64,000 nucleotides of DNA from Chryseobacterium paludis (lineage in GTDB: Bacteria > Bacteroidota > Bacteroidia > Flavobacteriales > Weeksellaceae): the NCBI RefSeq assembly GCF_025403485.1, contig NZ_CP099966.1, positions 682,001 through 746,000 on the forward strand, in the 5' to 3' direction. A program made the translations under genes and the position numbers. The notes beneath the pieces were generated by a model. It saw nothing but the letters and a program-made list of their open reading frames with translations, made no database searches and was not told where the DNA came from. Below, in pieces: positions 54,545 through 63,432 of this stretch (the first letter of the stretch is position 1; each line of letters starts with the position of its first letter).

Positions 54545-57500
54545 TTATTTAAGGACAGTAGCACTCATCATTCCGATTACAACATCATTGCTCACTGCTG
54601 TTAATTTAATTGATTTCAATTCCTTTTTGGGGTCAATTGGCAGATCAAGAATGGTGGCTGCACCACCTTCGACTGCCCGATTGGTAAGTCCTTTTATTTC
54701 TGAATATTTCGTTGAACTTCCACCTTTATACAATAGGCCGGTTTTTAACTGTACCCGGTAGGGGATTTTATCATCCGGGATTTCAAAAGCAAAATTATCA
54801 TCAAACAGATCCTGCTCAATCGGCCACCAGTTGACGGGGTTTTTTAGCTCCAAATTGGTGTACGAACCATCGGAATAATTAATTGTAATCATTCCATTTA
54901 CAATCTGCGACTGCATTGGATTAGTAGAACCTGACAAAAGAAAATAGATCTTTTTACCCTTTCCTTTCAGTGGTATTTCAACGGATTTTGGATAATTATC
55001 CCATTGACTCGTAAAAACAATATTTTTTTCTTCGTTATTGATTAAAAAAGGAATTCCTAAAAACGTAAGCTTTTCATTTTTCCGAATGGCCATCAATCCG
55101 GTATCATCAATTTGAGTGGTAGACAATGGATAGCACCAGTTTCCAATTCCCTGCCATGGAAGCTGAAGAGTAGGAACTGTTGGTCGGGGTGAAAGGTATT
55201 TTTGGTTAAAAATGTGGGTCACCCGATCATTATATTGTGACTGCAGTGAAATGGGATTAAACTCTCCTTTATTTTCAATCTCCCAATCTGTTATTTCTAA
55301 ATTTTGTTTGATTCCATTGTATTCAAGTTCAACAGAATTAGTTCCTTTACTTAAAGCATTTGTCGGAATTTCAATGAATTTCATCTCATCTTTTTTAATA
55401 GAAAAAGTATGGAAAAAATCATTAATTTTCAATTTTCCACTAATCTGAATTGATGATTGTGATTGAATTTGCAGACCTTTCATTCTCCAATTAATTTCTA
55501 AAGGATATTGAATGTCAACATTTACAGGTTGCCACCATTTTGTTCCATTTTGCTCGAGTTGAACGAAAAAAGTTCCTTTCCGTTCTTCTTTTACTAAGTC
55601 AAATTGATTTCCGTTTCTGAATTTTATTAATTCCTGTGGATCGTAAATCTGCTGAATCTTCTTTTTAGAATCTACATTAAGTTGAAGACTTTCAGAAATA
55701 TAATTTATATAATCAGTCTTCTCATTTTTTAATTCTTCTCCTGAGTAGGTAATTTCAATGGCAAAATCTTTTCCTTTTGCTGTCTCCAGCTTTACAACAG
55801 GTTGTGAAATAGAATTCGGTTGTATGCTCCAATGTATTTTTTTACCATTTACTTTTACAGATTTTATTTGGGTATGATTTATCGGAATTAACAAATCGAG
55901 TGAAACCACATTGGCAAAGTTTGATTTAAACCAATAATTCGTTTTTTTAGAATTTCTGCTAAATTTAAATTCCCAATCCGGAAGTTTCAATTCTGCAAAA
56001 TTCCAGTCTTTTGGAAATCCCGGTTTTATGTTAATTTTATTTTCCAACAATTTTGGATAGACACCAAACAGGCCTTCTGTTAAAGTTCTTGCCGCAACTC
56101 CGATCGGATCTGCAAAATCCCGGTACAATTCACCACGAAAGGCATCATAATGGGATAACTGTTCAAAATTTCCAGGGCTGATTCCATAATACATACTTTC
56201 CATCAAATTACCTTTCCAAAGTTGGAATGCATCTTCGTTTCTTCCGGATTGCCAGTAAGCTAATGCGGTCTGCAGATTTTCTGCCAAGGCGACATTGTTG
56301 ATAGACCAGGTGTATGGTTGCCAGTTTGTGGTTGCTAAAGTATAATAGTTTTTGGAAGCTTCACCTTTCACTGTTACCGGAATGTGTGGTATATAATTCC
56401 TGATATATTGAGTATTCTGATAATCTTCAAATTCATTTAAAATAAAAGCATCTGAAACGTGATAAATTGACCAGACTCCCGGTTTATCATGAAGGATTTT
56501 GTTACCCAAAGCATCTTTAAATTCAGCAAAATAACCATTCTTTTTTATCCAGAGTTGATCTTTCATTGCATTCAGAATTATATCAGCTTCTTTTTCATAA
56601 GGCGTTGGATCTGCACCTACTATTTTCGCTAATTTCGCCATTTCACGGTTGGCTCTATAATTATAGGCAGAAGTATGAGTGACACCACCACCAGAATATT
56701 GTAAGGCATCACTTGCCCAAATCGCTGCATAGGCATCGTAAAGGTTATTTCGTTTAAAATTTCGTTTTTCCCAATCCATATGGCGGACCATTGTCGGCCA
56801 CATTTTCTTTAAAAACTCAACATCACCTGTATAGTTAAAATGAGAAAATATCTGGTCAAAGAAAACGAGATTCATATCATAATGATGGGGTTTGGAATTG
56901 TCATTGGGATTCCTTGAAATATATCCACTTGAAAATACTGAAGTTCCCATATTTTCTGCATGTCGAGCCAAATGTAAAAGGGTATCCATCTTAACAGGTG
57001 CTTTTTCAGGAACCAAAACCTGAGAGTTTGCATAACTTTCAAAATGCTCTTTTGCCCGGTCGTGCCAGCTGAGAACGTCTGCTGCATAAGCACCGCGCCA
57101 TGCATTTAACCTCATTCTCCAGGCTATTGCTCCGTGGAGAAATGTAGGGCTTTCCCAAATGCCATCCGCAGCTATAGCAAGGGTAGCTCCAAAGCTATTC
57201 AAATCAAAATCCGGTGTTTTTAACTGAATCCGATTGGCCAATGCGGATCGGGCTTGTTCAGCTTCATCAAAAATAGCTGTAAAATGTTCTTCTGTGGTCG
57301 TTTCAGAAATTGATTCTCCTTTTGTAATCTGAATGTAAACAGGTTTTTTTTGTGCTGAATAGGTTGTGTAAATTACAGGAGATCGTTCAACCTTATTTTG
57401 AGTAAGGTCAGAAAGATTTTGCAGTGTTTTAGCATCAGCTAATTGTAATAAGTTGGTATTAGAAAAACTTCCATTAACAACTTGAGTTTCCTTTTTTTTG

Positions 57501-58111
57501 TTAAAGTAAGAGAGTTGGAACTGGTTTTTATTAATTTGAAATTTATTATCGATACAGTATTCAGGAAGTAAATAGAATCCTGATTCCGGATCAGCACCAA
57601 TATCACCATTTCTACTGAAGGCTTTTCCGCTTGCTCCCCCATAAACAGCATAGATCTTGGTATCAGTATCTATATGATCCATTTCCATTTTTAAAATCAA
57701 ACCTTCCTGCTTTGATTGAGCTAAAACAGTTAATTTTAAACTTCCATTCCCAAAAAGCGGATCTTTGATGGTATAAAGCATTGTTCCGGGGCGGTAGCGG
57801 GTTTCAATTTTTTCTGCCTGAATTAATTTTTTAATGGAACTTCCTTTCTGAATAACAAACTGAAGATTGCCACCCATTCCGGGGAAATACAAGGCAAATT
57901 CCGGCAAGTCACCAGCTTCTATGCGGGAAGCCAAGTGGTTTCCATAAAGTGCACGATTGAATCTGTATTTTCCATTGACCAATAAAAAATCACCGTTGTC
58001 TTCTTTATAATGCAGTTTCCGCTCACTTTTCTGCCAGTGTTTTGATTGGGAAAAAGAAAGTAAAAAAGCAGATAAGACGATAAAGCAGGCCAGAATTGAT
58101 CTTTTTCGCAT
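54545..58111 (-). CDS. Large exported toroid protein with N-terminal DUF4450-like domain
   Basis: Has 1188 residues and a signal peptide ending near SFSQ. The N-terminal part includes NGKYRFNRALYGNHLASRIEAGDLPEFALYFPGMGGNL in fragments, which I recall as DUF4450. The middle (about 330-720) is a helical toroid with WESPTFLHGAIAWRMRLNAWRGAYAADVL, HYDMNLVFFDQIFSHFNYTGDVEFLKKMWP and NNLYDAYAAIWASDALQYSGGG, typical of inverting glycosidases in GH clans L/M. The last 450 residues are beta-sandwich, probably carbohydrate-binding. One base separates it from the GH28 gene and 7 from the next, so the three are tightly co-translated. The activity is not known to me. Confidence 0.65.
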   Translation of the reverse strand: MRKRSILACFIVLSAFLLSFSQSKHWQKSERKLHYKEDNGDFLLVNGKYRFNRALYGNHLASRIEAGDLPEFALYFPGMGGNLQFVIQKGSSIKKLIQAEKIETRYRPGTMLYTIKDPLFGNGSLKLTVLAQSKQEGLILKMEMDHIDTDTKIYAVYGGASGKAFSRNGDIGADPESGFYLLPEYCIDNKFQINKNQFQLSYFNKKKETQVVNGSFSNTNLLQLADAKTLQNLSDLTQNKVERSPVIYTTYSAQKKPVYIQITKGESISETTTEEHFTAIFDEAEQARSALANRIQLKTPDFDLNSFGATLAIAADGIWESPTFLHGAIAWRMRLNAWRGAYAADVLSWHDRAKEHFESYANSQVLVPEKAPVKMDTLLHLARHAENMGTSVFSSGYISRNPNDNSKPHHYDMNLVFFDQIFSHFNYTGDVEFLKKMWPTMVRHMDWEKRNFKRNNLYDAYAAIWASDALQYSGGGVTHTSAYNYRANREMAKLAKIVGADPTPYEKEADIILNAMKDQLWIKKNGYFAEFKDALGNKILHDKPGVWSIYHVSDAFILNEFEDYQNTQYIRNYIPHIPVTVKGEASKNYYTLATTNWQPYTWSINNVALAENLQTALAYWQSGRNEDAFQLWKGNLMESMYYGISPGNFEQLSHYDAFRGELYRDFADPIGVAARTLTEGLFGVYPKLLENKINIKPGFPKDWNFAELKLPDWEFKFSRNSKKTNYWFKSNFANVVSLDLLIPINHTQIKSVKVNGKKIHWSIQPNSISQPVVKLETAKGKDFAIEITYSGEELKNEKTDYINYISESLQLNVDSKKKIQQIYDPQELIKFRNGNQFDLVKEERKGTFFVQLEQNGTKWWQPVNVDIQYPLEINWRMKGLQIQSQSSIQISGKLKINDFFHTFSIKKDEMKFIEIPTNALSKGTNSVELEYNGIKQNLEITDWEIENKGEFNPISLQSQYNDRVTHIFNQKYLSPRPTVPTLQLPWQGIGNWCYPLSTTQIDDTGLMAIRKNEKLTFLGIPFLINNEEKNIVFTSQWDNYPKSVEIPLKGKGKKIYFLLSGSTNPMQSQIVNGMITINYSDGSYTNLELKNPVNWWPIEQDLFDDNFAFEIPDDKIPYRVQLKTGLLYKGGSSTKYSEIKGLTNRAVEGGAATILDLPIDPKKELKSIKLTAVSNDVVIGMMSATVLK

Positions 58112-58112
58112 C

Positions 58113-59513
58113 TTATTTAAAATTGGTTACAGGTTGGCCATTCACAATGACATTTTTTAAAGTCACATTTTTTAAGAAATCAACTTTATAAGGAATTTCA
58201 ACACCATTGATTTTAGCATTGATCATGGTGAAATCCGTTACAGGAAAAGTTTCATAAGCATCAGAAAGGACAGCATATTTTCCCCCTCCTTTTACCTCTA
58301 AGTTTTCTACCCATATATTTCGAATCGTCGGAATAAAATTGCCGGGTTTTTCATAATGCATATTGAAACGGACGGCTGCTTCTTTATAAGAGCCAACTTT
58401 TGTGTTATAAAAAAATACATTTTCAATAATTCCACCACGGCTCGAACTGGTTTTAATACGAAGTGCTCTTTCAAGATTTTTACTGTCCATTACATTTCCT
58501 ACTGCATAGATGTTTTTGGCACCACCTGCAATTTCACTTCCGATCACAACGCCACCATGTCCGTCTTTCATTTCGCAATTTTCAATGATATGATTTTCTG
58601 CAGGTTTTCCGATATCTCTTCCATCTTCATCTCTTCCGGATTTTATGGCAATACAATCATCTCCGGTATCGAAATAGGAATCTTTAATCCAAACATTTTT
58701 ACATGCCTCCGGATCGAAACCGTCATTATTGGGACCATGACTTATTATTCTTACTCTTTCGATCAGAACGTTTTCACAAAGTACCGGATTGAGGTTCCAC
58801 ATCGGGGAATTTTTTACATGAACATCTGCCATCCAGAAATTTTTACTTTTGTAAGGCTGAACGAGATTAGGTCTTAAGTAATATCCATCTCCAAACACTC
58901 TTTCTCTAGGATCTTTTTTTTCAGCCATATATTGATGGAGCTTTGTACGTGCAGGTGTTTGCTTTCCGGGACGTGACTCATTCCAACCGTATTTTCTTGC
59001 ACCACACCAAAACCACCAATGATCTTCATCTGCATTTCCATCTAATGTTCCTTTTCCTGTAATGGCGATATTTTCTTCCTCGTAAGCGTATATCAGTGAT
59101 GAATAATTCATACATTCCATTCCTTCCCATCTTGTGAATACAATAGGATAATCATTACTGTCCTGACTGAACAAAATAGTTGCTCCCTCACTTACATGAA
59201 GATTCACATTACTTTTTAAATAAATGGCACCCGTCAAAAAAATTCCTTCTGGAACTACAACTCTTCCTCCTCCTTCAGAATTGCATCTTTCAATAGTTTT
59301 TCTAAATGCTTCAGTATTTTTTGTTTTTCCATCTCCAATGGCACCAAAATCAGTAATGAGATAATCTTTTTTTCTGAAGTTGGGTTTTATAATTTGTTTT
59401 TTTAATGCCTGAATTTCTTTTAGTGGCTCCTGTGCTGAAGTCCAGGCTTTATATTGAGCCGAGATCTGGATTGATAATAACAGTGCAAAAAGGAATAAAG
59501 CATACTTTTTCAT
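58113..59513 (-). CDS. Polygalacturonase, canonical GH28, exported
   Basis: Hydrolyses alpha-1,4-galacturonosyl linkages in de-esterified pectin. The 466-residue protein has a signal peptide (MKKYALFLFALLLSIQISAQ) and all four GH28 motifs: NNDG (262-265, Asp264), GDDC (284-287, Asp285/286), GHG (318-320) and RIK (352-354). Insertions around 160-215 (EDHWWFWCGARKYGWNES) are typical of Bacteroidota exo-acting members. It is first in a three-gene operon with two uncharacterised toroid proteins, with an operator 151 bp upstream. Confidence 0.94.
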   Translation of the reverse strand: MKKYALFLFALLLSIQISAQYKAWTSAQEPLKEIQALKKQIIKPNFRKKDYLITDFGAIGDGKTKNTEAFRKTIERCNSEGGGRVVVPEGIFLTGAIYLKSNVNLHVSEGATILFSQDSNDYPIVFTRWEGMECMNYSSLIYAYEEENIAITGKGTLDGNADEDHWWFWCGARKYGWNESRPGKQTPARTKLHQYMAEKKDPRERVFGDGYYLRPNLVQPYKSKNFWMADVHVKNSPMWNLNPVLCENVLIERVRIISHGPNNDGFDPEACKNVWIKDSYFDTGDDCIAIKSGRDEDGRDIGKPAENHIIENCEMKDGHGGVVIGSEIAGGAKNIYAVGNVMDSKNLERALRIKTSSSRGGIIENVFFYNTKVGSYKEAAVRFNMHYEKPGNFIPTIRNIWVENLEVKGGGKYAVLSDAYETFPVTDFTMINAKINGVEIPYKVDFLKNVTLKNVIVNGQPVTNFK

Positions 59514-59605
59514 AATATTATAAGATTGTTTAGTTTTAAATAGGAATGCTATTCTATAGTTTTCTTTTCTTTTATCGCAATCTAAAATAATTGCAATTAG
59601 AAATT

Positions 59606-59615
59606 ATCCTGCACT
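59606..59615 (-). promoter_or_regulatory. Partial copy of the CRGGAT element upstream of GH28
   Basis: AGTGCAGGAT on the minus strand, identical over 10 bp to the element before the second pectate lyase and followed by AATTT in place of GATTT. The upstream CAGNAT half is missing. It lies 92 bp from the GH28 start, so it is less certain than the other copies. Confidence 0.35.
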
Positions 59616-59663
59616 GTCGGCGTAACTGATTTCTAATTTTTTCTGAAATATATAATTTTTTAT

Positions 59664-59675
59664 GTAATCGATTGC
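59664..59675. promoter_or_regulatory. LacI-type operator upstream of the GH28/toroid operon
   Basis: GTAATCGATTGC, 11/12 of the palindromic core, flanked by AT and ATTAAT as in the xylA operator. It is 151 bp before the GH28 start on the minus strand. Confidence 0.68.
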
Positions 59676-59973
59676 ATTAATAAATAAAGAGAAATTAGAT
59701 TTACCCAAATTAAACCATATGTAAAAACTCAAAATGTACTTTTTATAATGATTAATAAAGAATAAAAGAAATTTCAAAGGTCTGTTTTTTTAAATAGATA
59801 GAAGTTAAAATATTTATTTGTCCTACAAACTTTATCGGAAGTATTAATTTGCAATCTTTGGAATTTAAAACAGGGTTTGATAAAGATTAATTCTCTTTAT
59901 TAAATGTTTTCATGTAAAAAAGGCAAAAATAAATGCAAAGAGTTTACTGAACAGTCATTACCTATAAGTTTAA

Positions 59974-60010
59974 AAAAAACAGCTGTGAAATTAATTTCAC
60001 AACTGTTTAC
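59974..60010 (-). terminator. Terminator after the M4 protease gene
   Basis: On the minus strand AAACAGTTGTGAAAT pairs with ATTTCACAGCTGTTT (one G-U) over up to 15 bp with a tiny loop, followed by TTTTTTTAAA. It lies 46 bp after the stop codon. Confidence 0.88.
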
Positions 60011-60056
60011 ATCATTTTACCTGTTTAATCCTACAGGATTTTTTAAAAATCAGTGA

Positions 60057-62825
60057 TTAATTTTTAATAATTTTTTGTGTGGTTTTTTCTTTACCATTAT
60101 CTAATGATAGAATATAAACTCCTGAAAGCAATGATTCTACATTAATGGATTGAGATCTTGTTTCTCCTGATAATACCACTTTTCCAAGAGCATCAATAAG
60201 CTGATATTTGAACTCCGAACCGGAAGCAGATTTAATTTTAATTATTTCTTTTACCGGATTTGGATAAATACTGATGGTATTATTATCTGCTAAAGATTCA
60301 GAAACCAATGAGCTGATACCAGCAGATGAAGCTATTCTTAATGTATAATCTTCAACCTGACCGTAATCAAATGTTCCACATGATGAAGTTGGCAATGAAT
60401 TGTATCTCATAATAACTCTCATTCTTGTATCACCTGTAATAGCTGTTGTTGGAATTGTTATATTTCCTGAAACAGGAGATGTTGTGCTGCCTGTTTTAGA
60501 CCATGCTAATTCCCCAACATCAGTAAAGTCGCCGTCACCGTTATAATCAATATAAACAGCATAAGCTTCACTAAACTTATAAAATGACCAATATGGAGTT
60601 ATAGTAATGGAATAGGTATTTCCTTTTGCAACATTTCCTATAGAAGAAGTAAAGTTTTCATATCCCGTTGTTCCTGTTGAAGCTTGGTTGATATTCGCAA
60701 ATTTAACATTAGCAATGCGTTCATCTGAAGTAGAGTTTGCAGAAGAAGAACAGTAAGTTGTTGTCGTTCCACCTGATTGGGTAGTTACATTTACTGTATT
60801 GCTAGCTGGAGAAACATTCCCTGCAGCATCTTTTGCTTTTACCGTAAAGCTATATGCTGTAGAAGGCGAAAGTCCTGTCACCGAATATGTTGTCGCTGTA
60901 GTAGTAGAACCTAAAAGACTTGTTCCTCTATAAACATCATATCCCGTTACGGCAACATTATCCGTAGATCCGCTCCATGATAATGCAGTGGAATTCTGTG
61001 TAGTAGAAGACGCTGTCAACTGAGGCGCAGTAGGAGCCTGAGTATCTGTTGTCGGGTTTCCACCTCCAGTATATGCCTGTCCTAGACCTACTGCATAAAA
61101 TGCATTTTGAGTCGCTATATGTTCTGCCGAATCAGCACCAAAAAGATCTTTAACTGCTTGGATTCCATAGGTTAAAGCATTATTATAAGTGGAGTTGGAT
61201 GTAAGATAAGAAGTCTCCAATCTATACACAATTTTCGCAGCTTTTTCAAATCCTATTCCCGTAACATTAAAGCTATTTCCAATATCATTGGTACCTGTAC
61301 CACCCATTACCAAAAGATAAAACCAATAGTTCAGGACACCACTGTTGTAATGAACACCACAATTATCATTGGTGTTGGGGTTAGGAATACAATTGTTACT
61401 TGCATCTTTCCAATAGGTTCCTTTATAAGTGTCCGGTTGTTTTGATAATCCTGAGTTTGGATTACTAAGTGATCTTAAATAACTAGGAGATACTTTGGTA
61501 ATATCTTCTCCAATTAAAAAGTTCTGTTTATCCGGTGCATATGTATTTTCAACCACGGAACCCCAGATGTCAGAAAGTCCCTCGTTTATAGCTCCTGATT
61601 CTCTTTGGTATACTAAATTGGCAGTTGTTTGACATACTGCATGTCCTAATTCGTGAGCTGTAACATCAAATGCACCAAGTGGTTTGAATGTACTTGCGCC
61701 ATCACCATATACCATTTCGCTTCCTGTCCAAGCTGCATTTTCCCAAGAATTTAATACATGAACATAACTGTCAAGTACAGCACCCTGATTATCATAACTA
61801 TTTCTATTGAAAGCTGTTTTGAAATAATCATACGTTTTTTCTACTCCCCAGTGTACATCCAGTGCCACATCATTACCGGTAGAAGAATGTTCTGCAGTGG
61901 TCCAGTTATTATCTGTATCCGTGATATTGTTTTTTACAAGGTTGGTATAATTCGCATTATTGTTATTATAAGTATTTACTCCACCACCTCTTGTGTTATC
62001 TTTTAATACATATTTATTATTCAAAAGAGTGGTTTCAATAGACTTTGATCCACTGTATTTTGTTTGGGCTGTTCCTGCAACAAAAATTGATGCAAAATCC
62101 TGTTTTGCCTGATTTTCTACTCCAATAATTGGGATGCTACTCAATTCTTTTCCATGGGCATTTTCTCCCGCATGTTTCATGATGGGATCATTAAGTATTA
62201 TTGCTCCGGATTTTGCATCTACATAAACATGAGATCTTAAAAATGGTTCAGCTGAAAAAATATCAAACTTATATGATAATAAAAGTCTATACTTTCCATT
62301 AGAAGCCTCAACAGGGATTAAAACAAGTTCTCCTTTTGGCTGATACCCAATTTCTTTTCCATGCTCAGTTCCTGTCATTAAAGTTTTTGCACCCAGATGT
62401 TTTATGGCTTTTTGAAGTGCCACAGATTCTGAAAAATCGGGTTGGGTATTCACATTGTCAGTATCATACATTTCACCGTTCATGCTTACCAGATTGCCTT
62501 TTATATAATGCAATATGTACTTGGCAAATTCAACTTTAATCCCATTGTGATAAAGCTGGTATTTTTCGTCCGAAAAATCACTGAACAGTTTTGCAGATTC
62601 CGTTTTAACCATTTCAGATCCTGCAGGGAGGTTTAAAAGCTCTGAGAAAAACTTTTTGTTGTCCGATAAGGCCAGGTCTTTAGCGGCTGTTCCTGAATTG
62701 AACTTAATGAATGATGATCTGCCATCATCACTATTGATCTTTTGCTCAACATATCTTTGAGCTTGTAGAGAAATACCACTTACTAAAAGTGGAATAAAAA
62801 ACGCAAAAATTAATTTGTTTTTCAT
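60057..62825 (-). CDS. Secreted thermolysin-like M4 metalloprotease with T9SS sorting domain
   Basis: A 922-residue extracellular protease (start at the ATG at 62825; signal ending LQAQ). Domains in order: FTP/PepSY-type propeptide (about 25-215), M4 catalytic domain with zinc motif HELGH (391-395) and third ligand Glu415 in NEGLSDIWG, a fibronectin type III domain (APTAPQLTASSTTQNSTALSWSGS...), a GEVED-type domain (SEAYAVYIDYNGDGDFTDVGE, FDYGQVEDYTLRI) and a C-terminal type A sorting signal (SIYPNPVKEIIKIKS...GVYILSLDNGKEKTTQKIIKN). The last indicates export by the type IX system. It is unrelated to pectin by sequence; no operator is seen nearby. Confidence 0.94.
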   Translation of the reverse strand: MKNKLIFAFFIPLLVSGISLQAQRYVEQKINSDDGRSSFIKFNSGTAAKDLALSDNKKFFSELLNLPAGSEMVKTESAKLFSDFSDEKYQLYHNGIKVEFAKYILHYIKGNLVSMNGEMYDTDNVNTQPDFSESVALQKAIKHLGAKTLMTGTEHGKEIGYQPKGELVLIPVEASNGKYRLLLSYKFDIFSAEPFLRSHVYVDAKSGAIILNDPIMKHAGENAHGKELSSIPIIGVENQAKQDFASIFVAGTAQTKYSGSKSIETTLLNNKYVLKDNTRGGGVNTYNNNNANYTNLVKNNITDTDNNWTTAEHSSTGNDVALDVHWGVEKTYDYFKTAFNRNSYDNQGAVLDSYVHVLNSWENAAWTGSEMVYGDGASTFKPLGAFDVTAHELGHAVCQTTANLVYQRESGAINEGLSDIWGSVVENTYAPDKQNFLIGEDITKVSPSYLRSLSNPNSGLSKQPDTYKGTYWKDASNNCIPNPNTNDNCGVHYNSGVLNYWFYLLVMGGTGTNDIGNSFNVTGIGFEKAAKIVYRLETSYLTSNSTYNNALTYGIQAVKDLFGADSAEHIATQNAFYAVGLGQAYTGGGNPTTDTQAPTAPQLTASSTTQNSTALSWSGSTDNVAVTGYDVYRGTSLLGSTTTATTYSVTGLSPSTAYSFTVKAKDAAGNVSPASNTVNVTTQSGGTTTTYCSSSANSTSDERIANVKFANINQASTGTTGYENFTSSIGNVAKGNTYSITITPYWSFYKFSEAYAVYIDYNGDGDFTDVGELAWSKTGSTTSPVSGNITIPTTAITGDTRMRVIMRYNSLPTSSCGTFDYGQVEDYTLRIASSAGISSLVSESLADNNTISIYPNPVKEIIKIKSASGSEFKYQLIDALGKVVLSGETRSQSINVESLLSGVYILSLDNGKEKTTQKIIKN

Positions 62826-63432
62826 AAATAAAATCTTTTGTTTGGTTTGTTTATTAAAATTCAACAGTTAGAGTAAAAGTTATGTTTTTCACAATTCACT
62901 TTACAATGACCATTGATTTCACAAGTATACAATCCAAACCATTATACGCTGTAATTTGAGGATATTACATAGATATAACACGTATTTAAGTTGTTGTAAA
63001 TCAGTTGTTTAAAGTTGTTTGTAAATCTGGGAGATGATGCAATATTATTATTTTAATAAAATTAAAGCAGATATAAAATCTATATTTTTCAATTTTAACA
63101 TGCATTTTGTATACTATTTTCCAGATATGAAGTATTAAAAATTGGTAATCTGCAATTATAGATTCTGAAAAGAATATCATTTATACAAATCAACTCCATT
63201 ATATTCTCGTTGTAACAGATCTATTTTTTGGTTTAGGAAATCTGATATTTATTGCTATTATTTTCTCTTTTTTGAATATTTATTGTGATACCAATAATAA
63301 AGAAAACTTAAAATGAAATACCAAAATCGGGATGTTATGTCTCCGTAGGAAATGTTTTTCCTTGTGATTATTAATTAATGTTGAATGTAGTGAGGTTCTA
63401 AGGTTCTGTTGATTCCTATTTTTACTCATACT
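62826..63432. other. 607-bp intergenic region
   Basis: AT-rich and with no gene in any frame that I can support. Both flanking genes are on the minus strand, so it holds the protease promoter. No operator palindrome, direct-repeat element or clear terminator is visible. Confidence 0.7.

Larger units (their letters stand above)
59514..60056. other. 543-bp region between the protease and GH28 genes
   Basis: No gene. It contains, from left to right, a partial copy of the second motif (59606-59615), a slightly imperfect LacI-type operator (59664-59675), about 280 bp of AT-rich sequence without recognisable signals, and the terminator of the protease gene (59974-60010). It marks the right-hand border of the pectin region. 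Confidence 0.75.
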
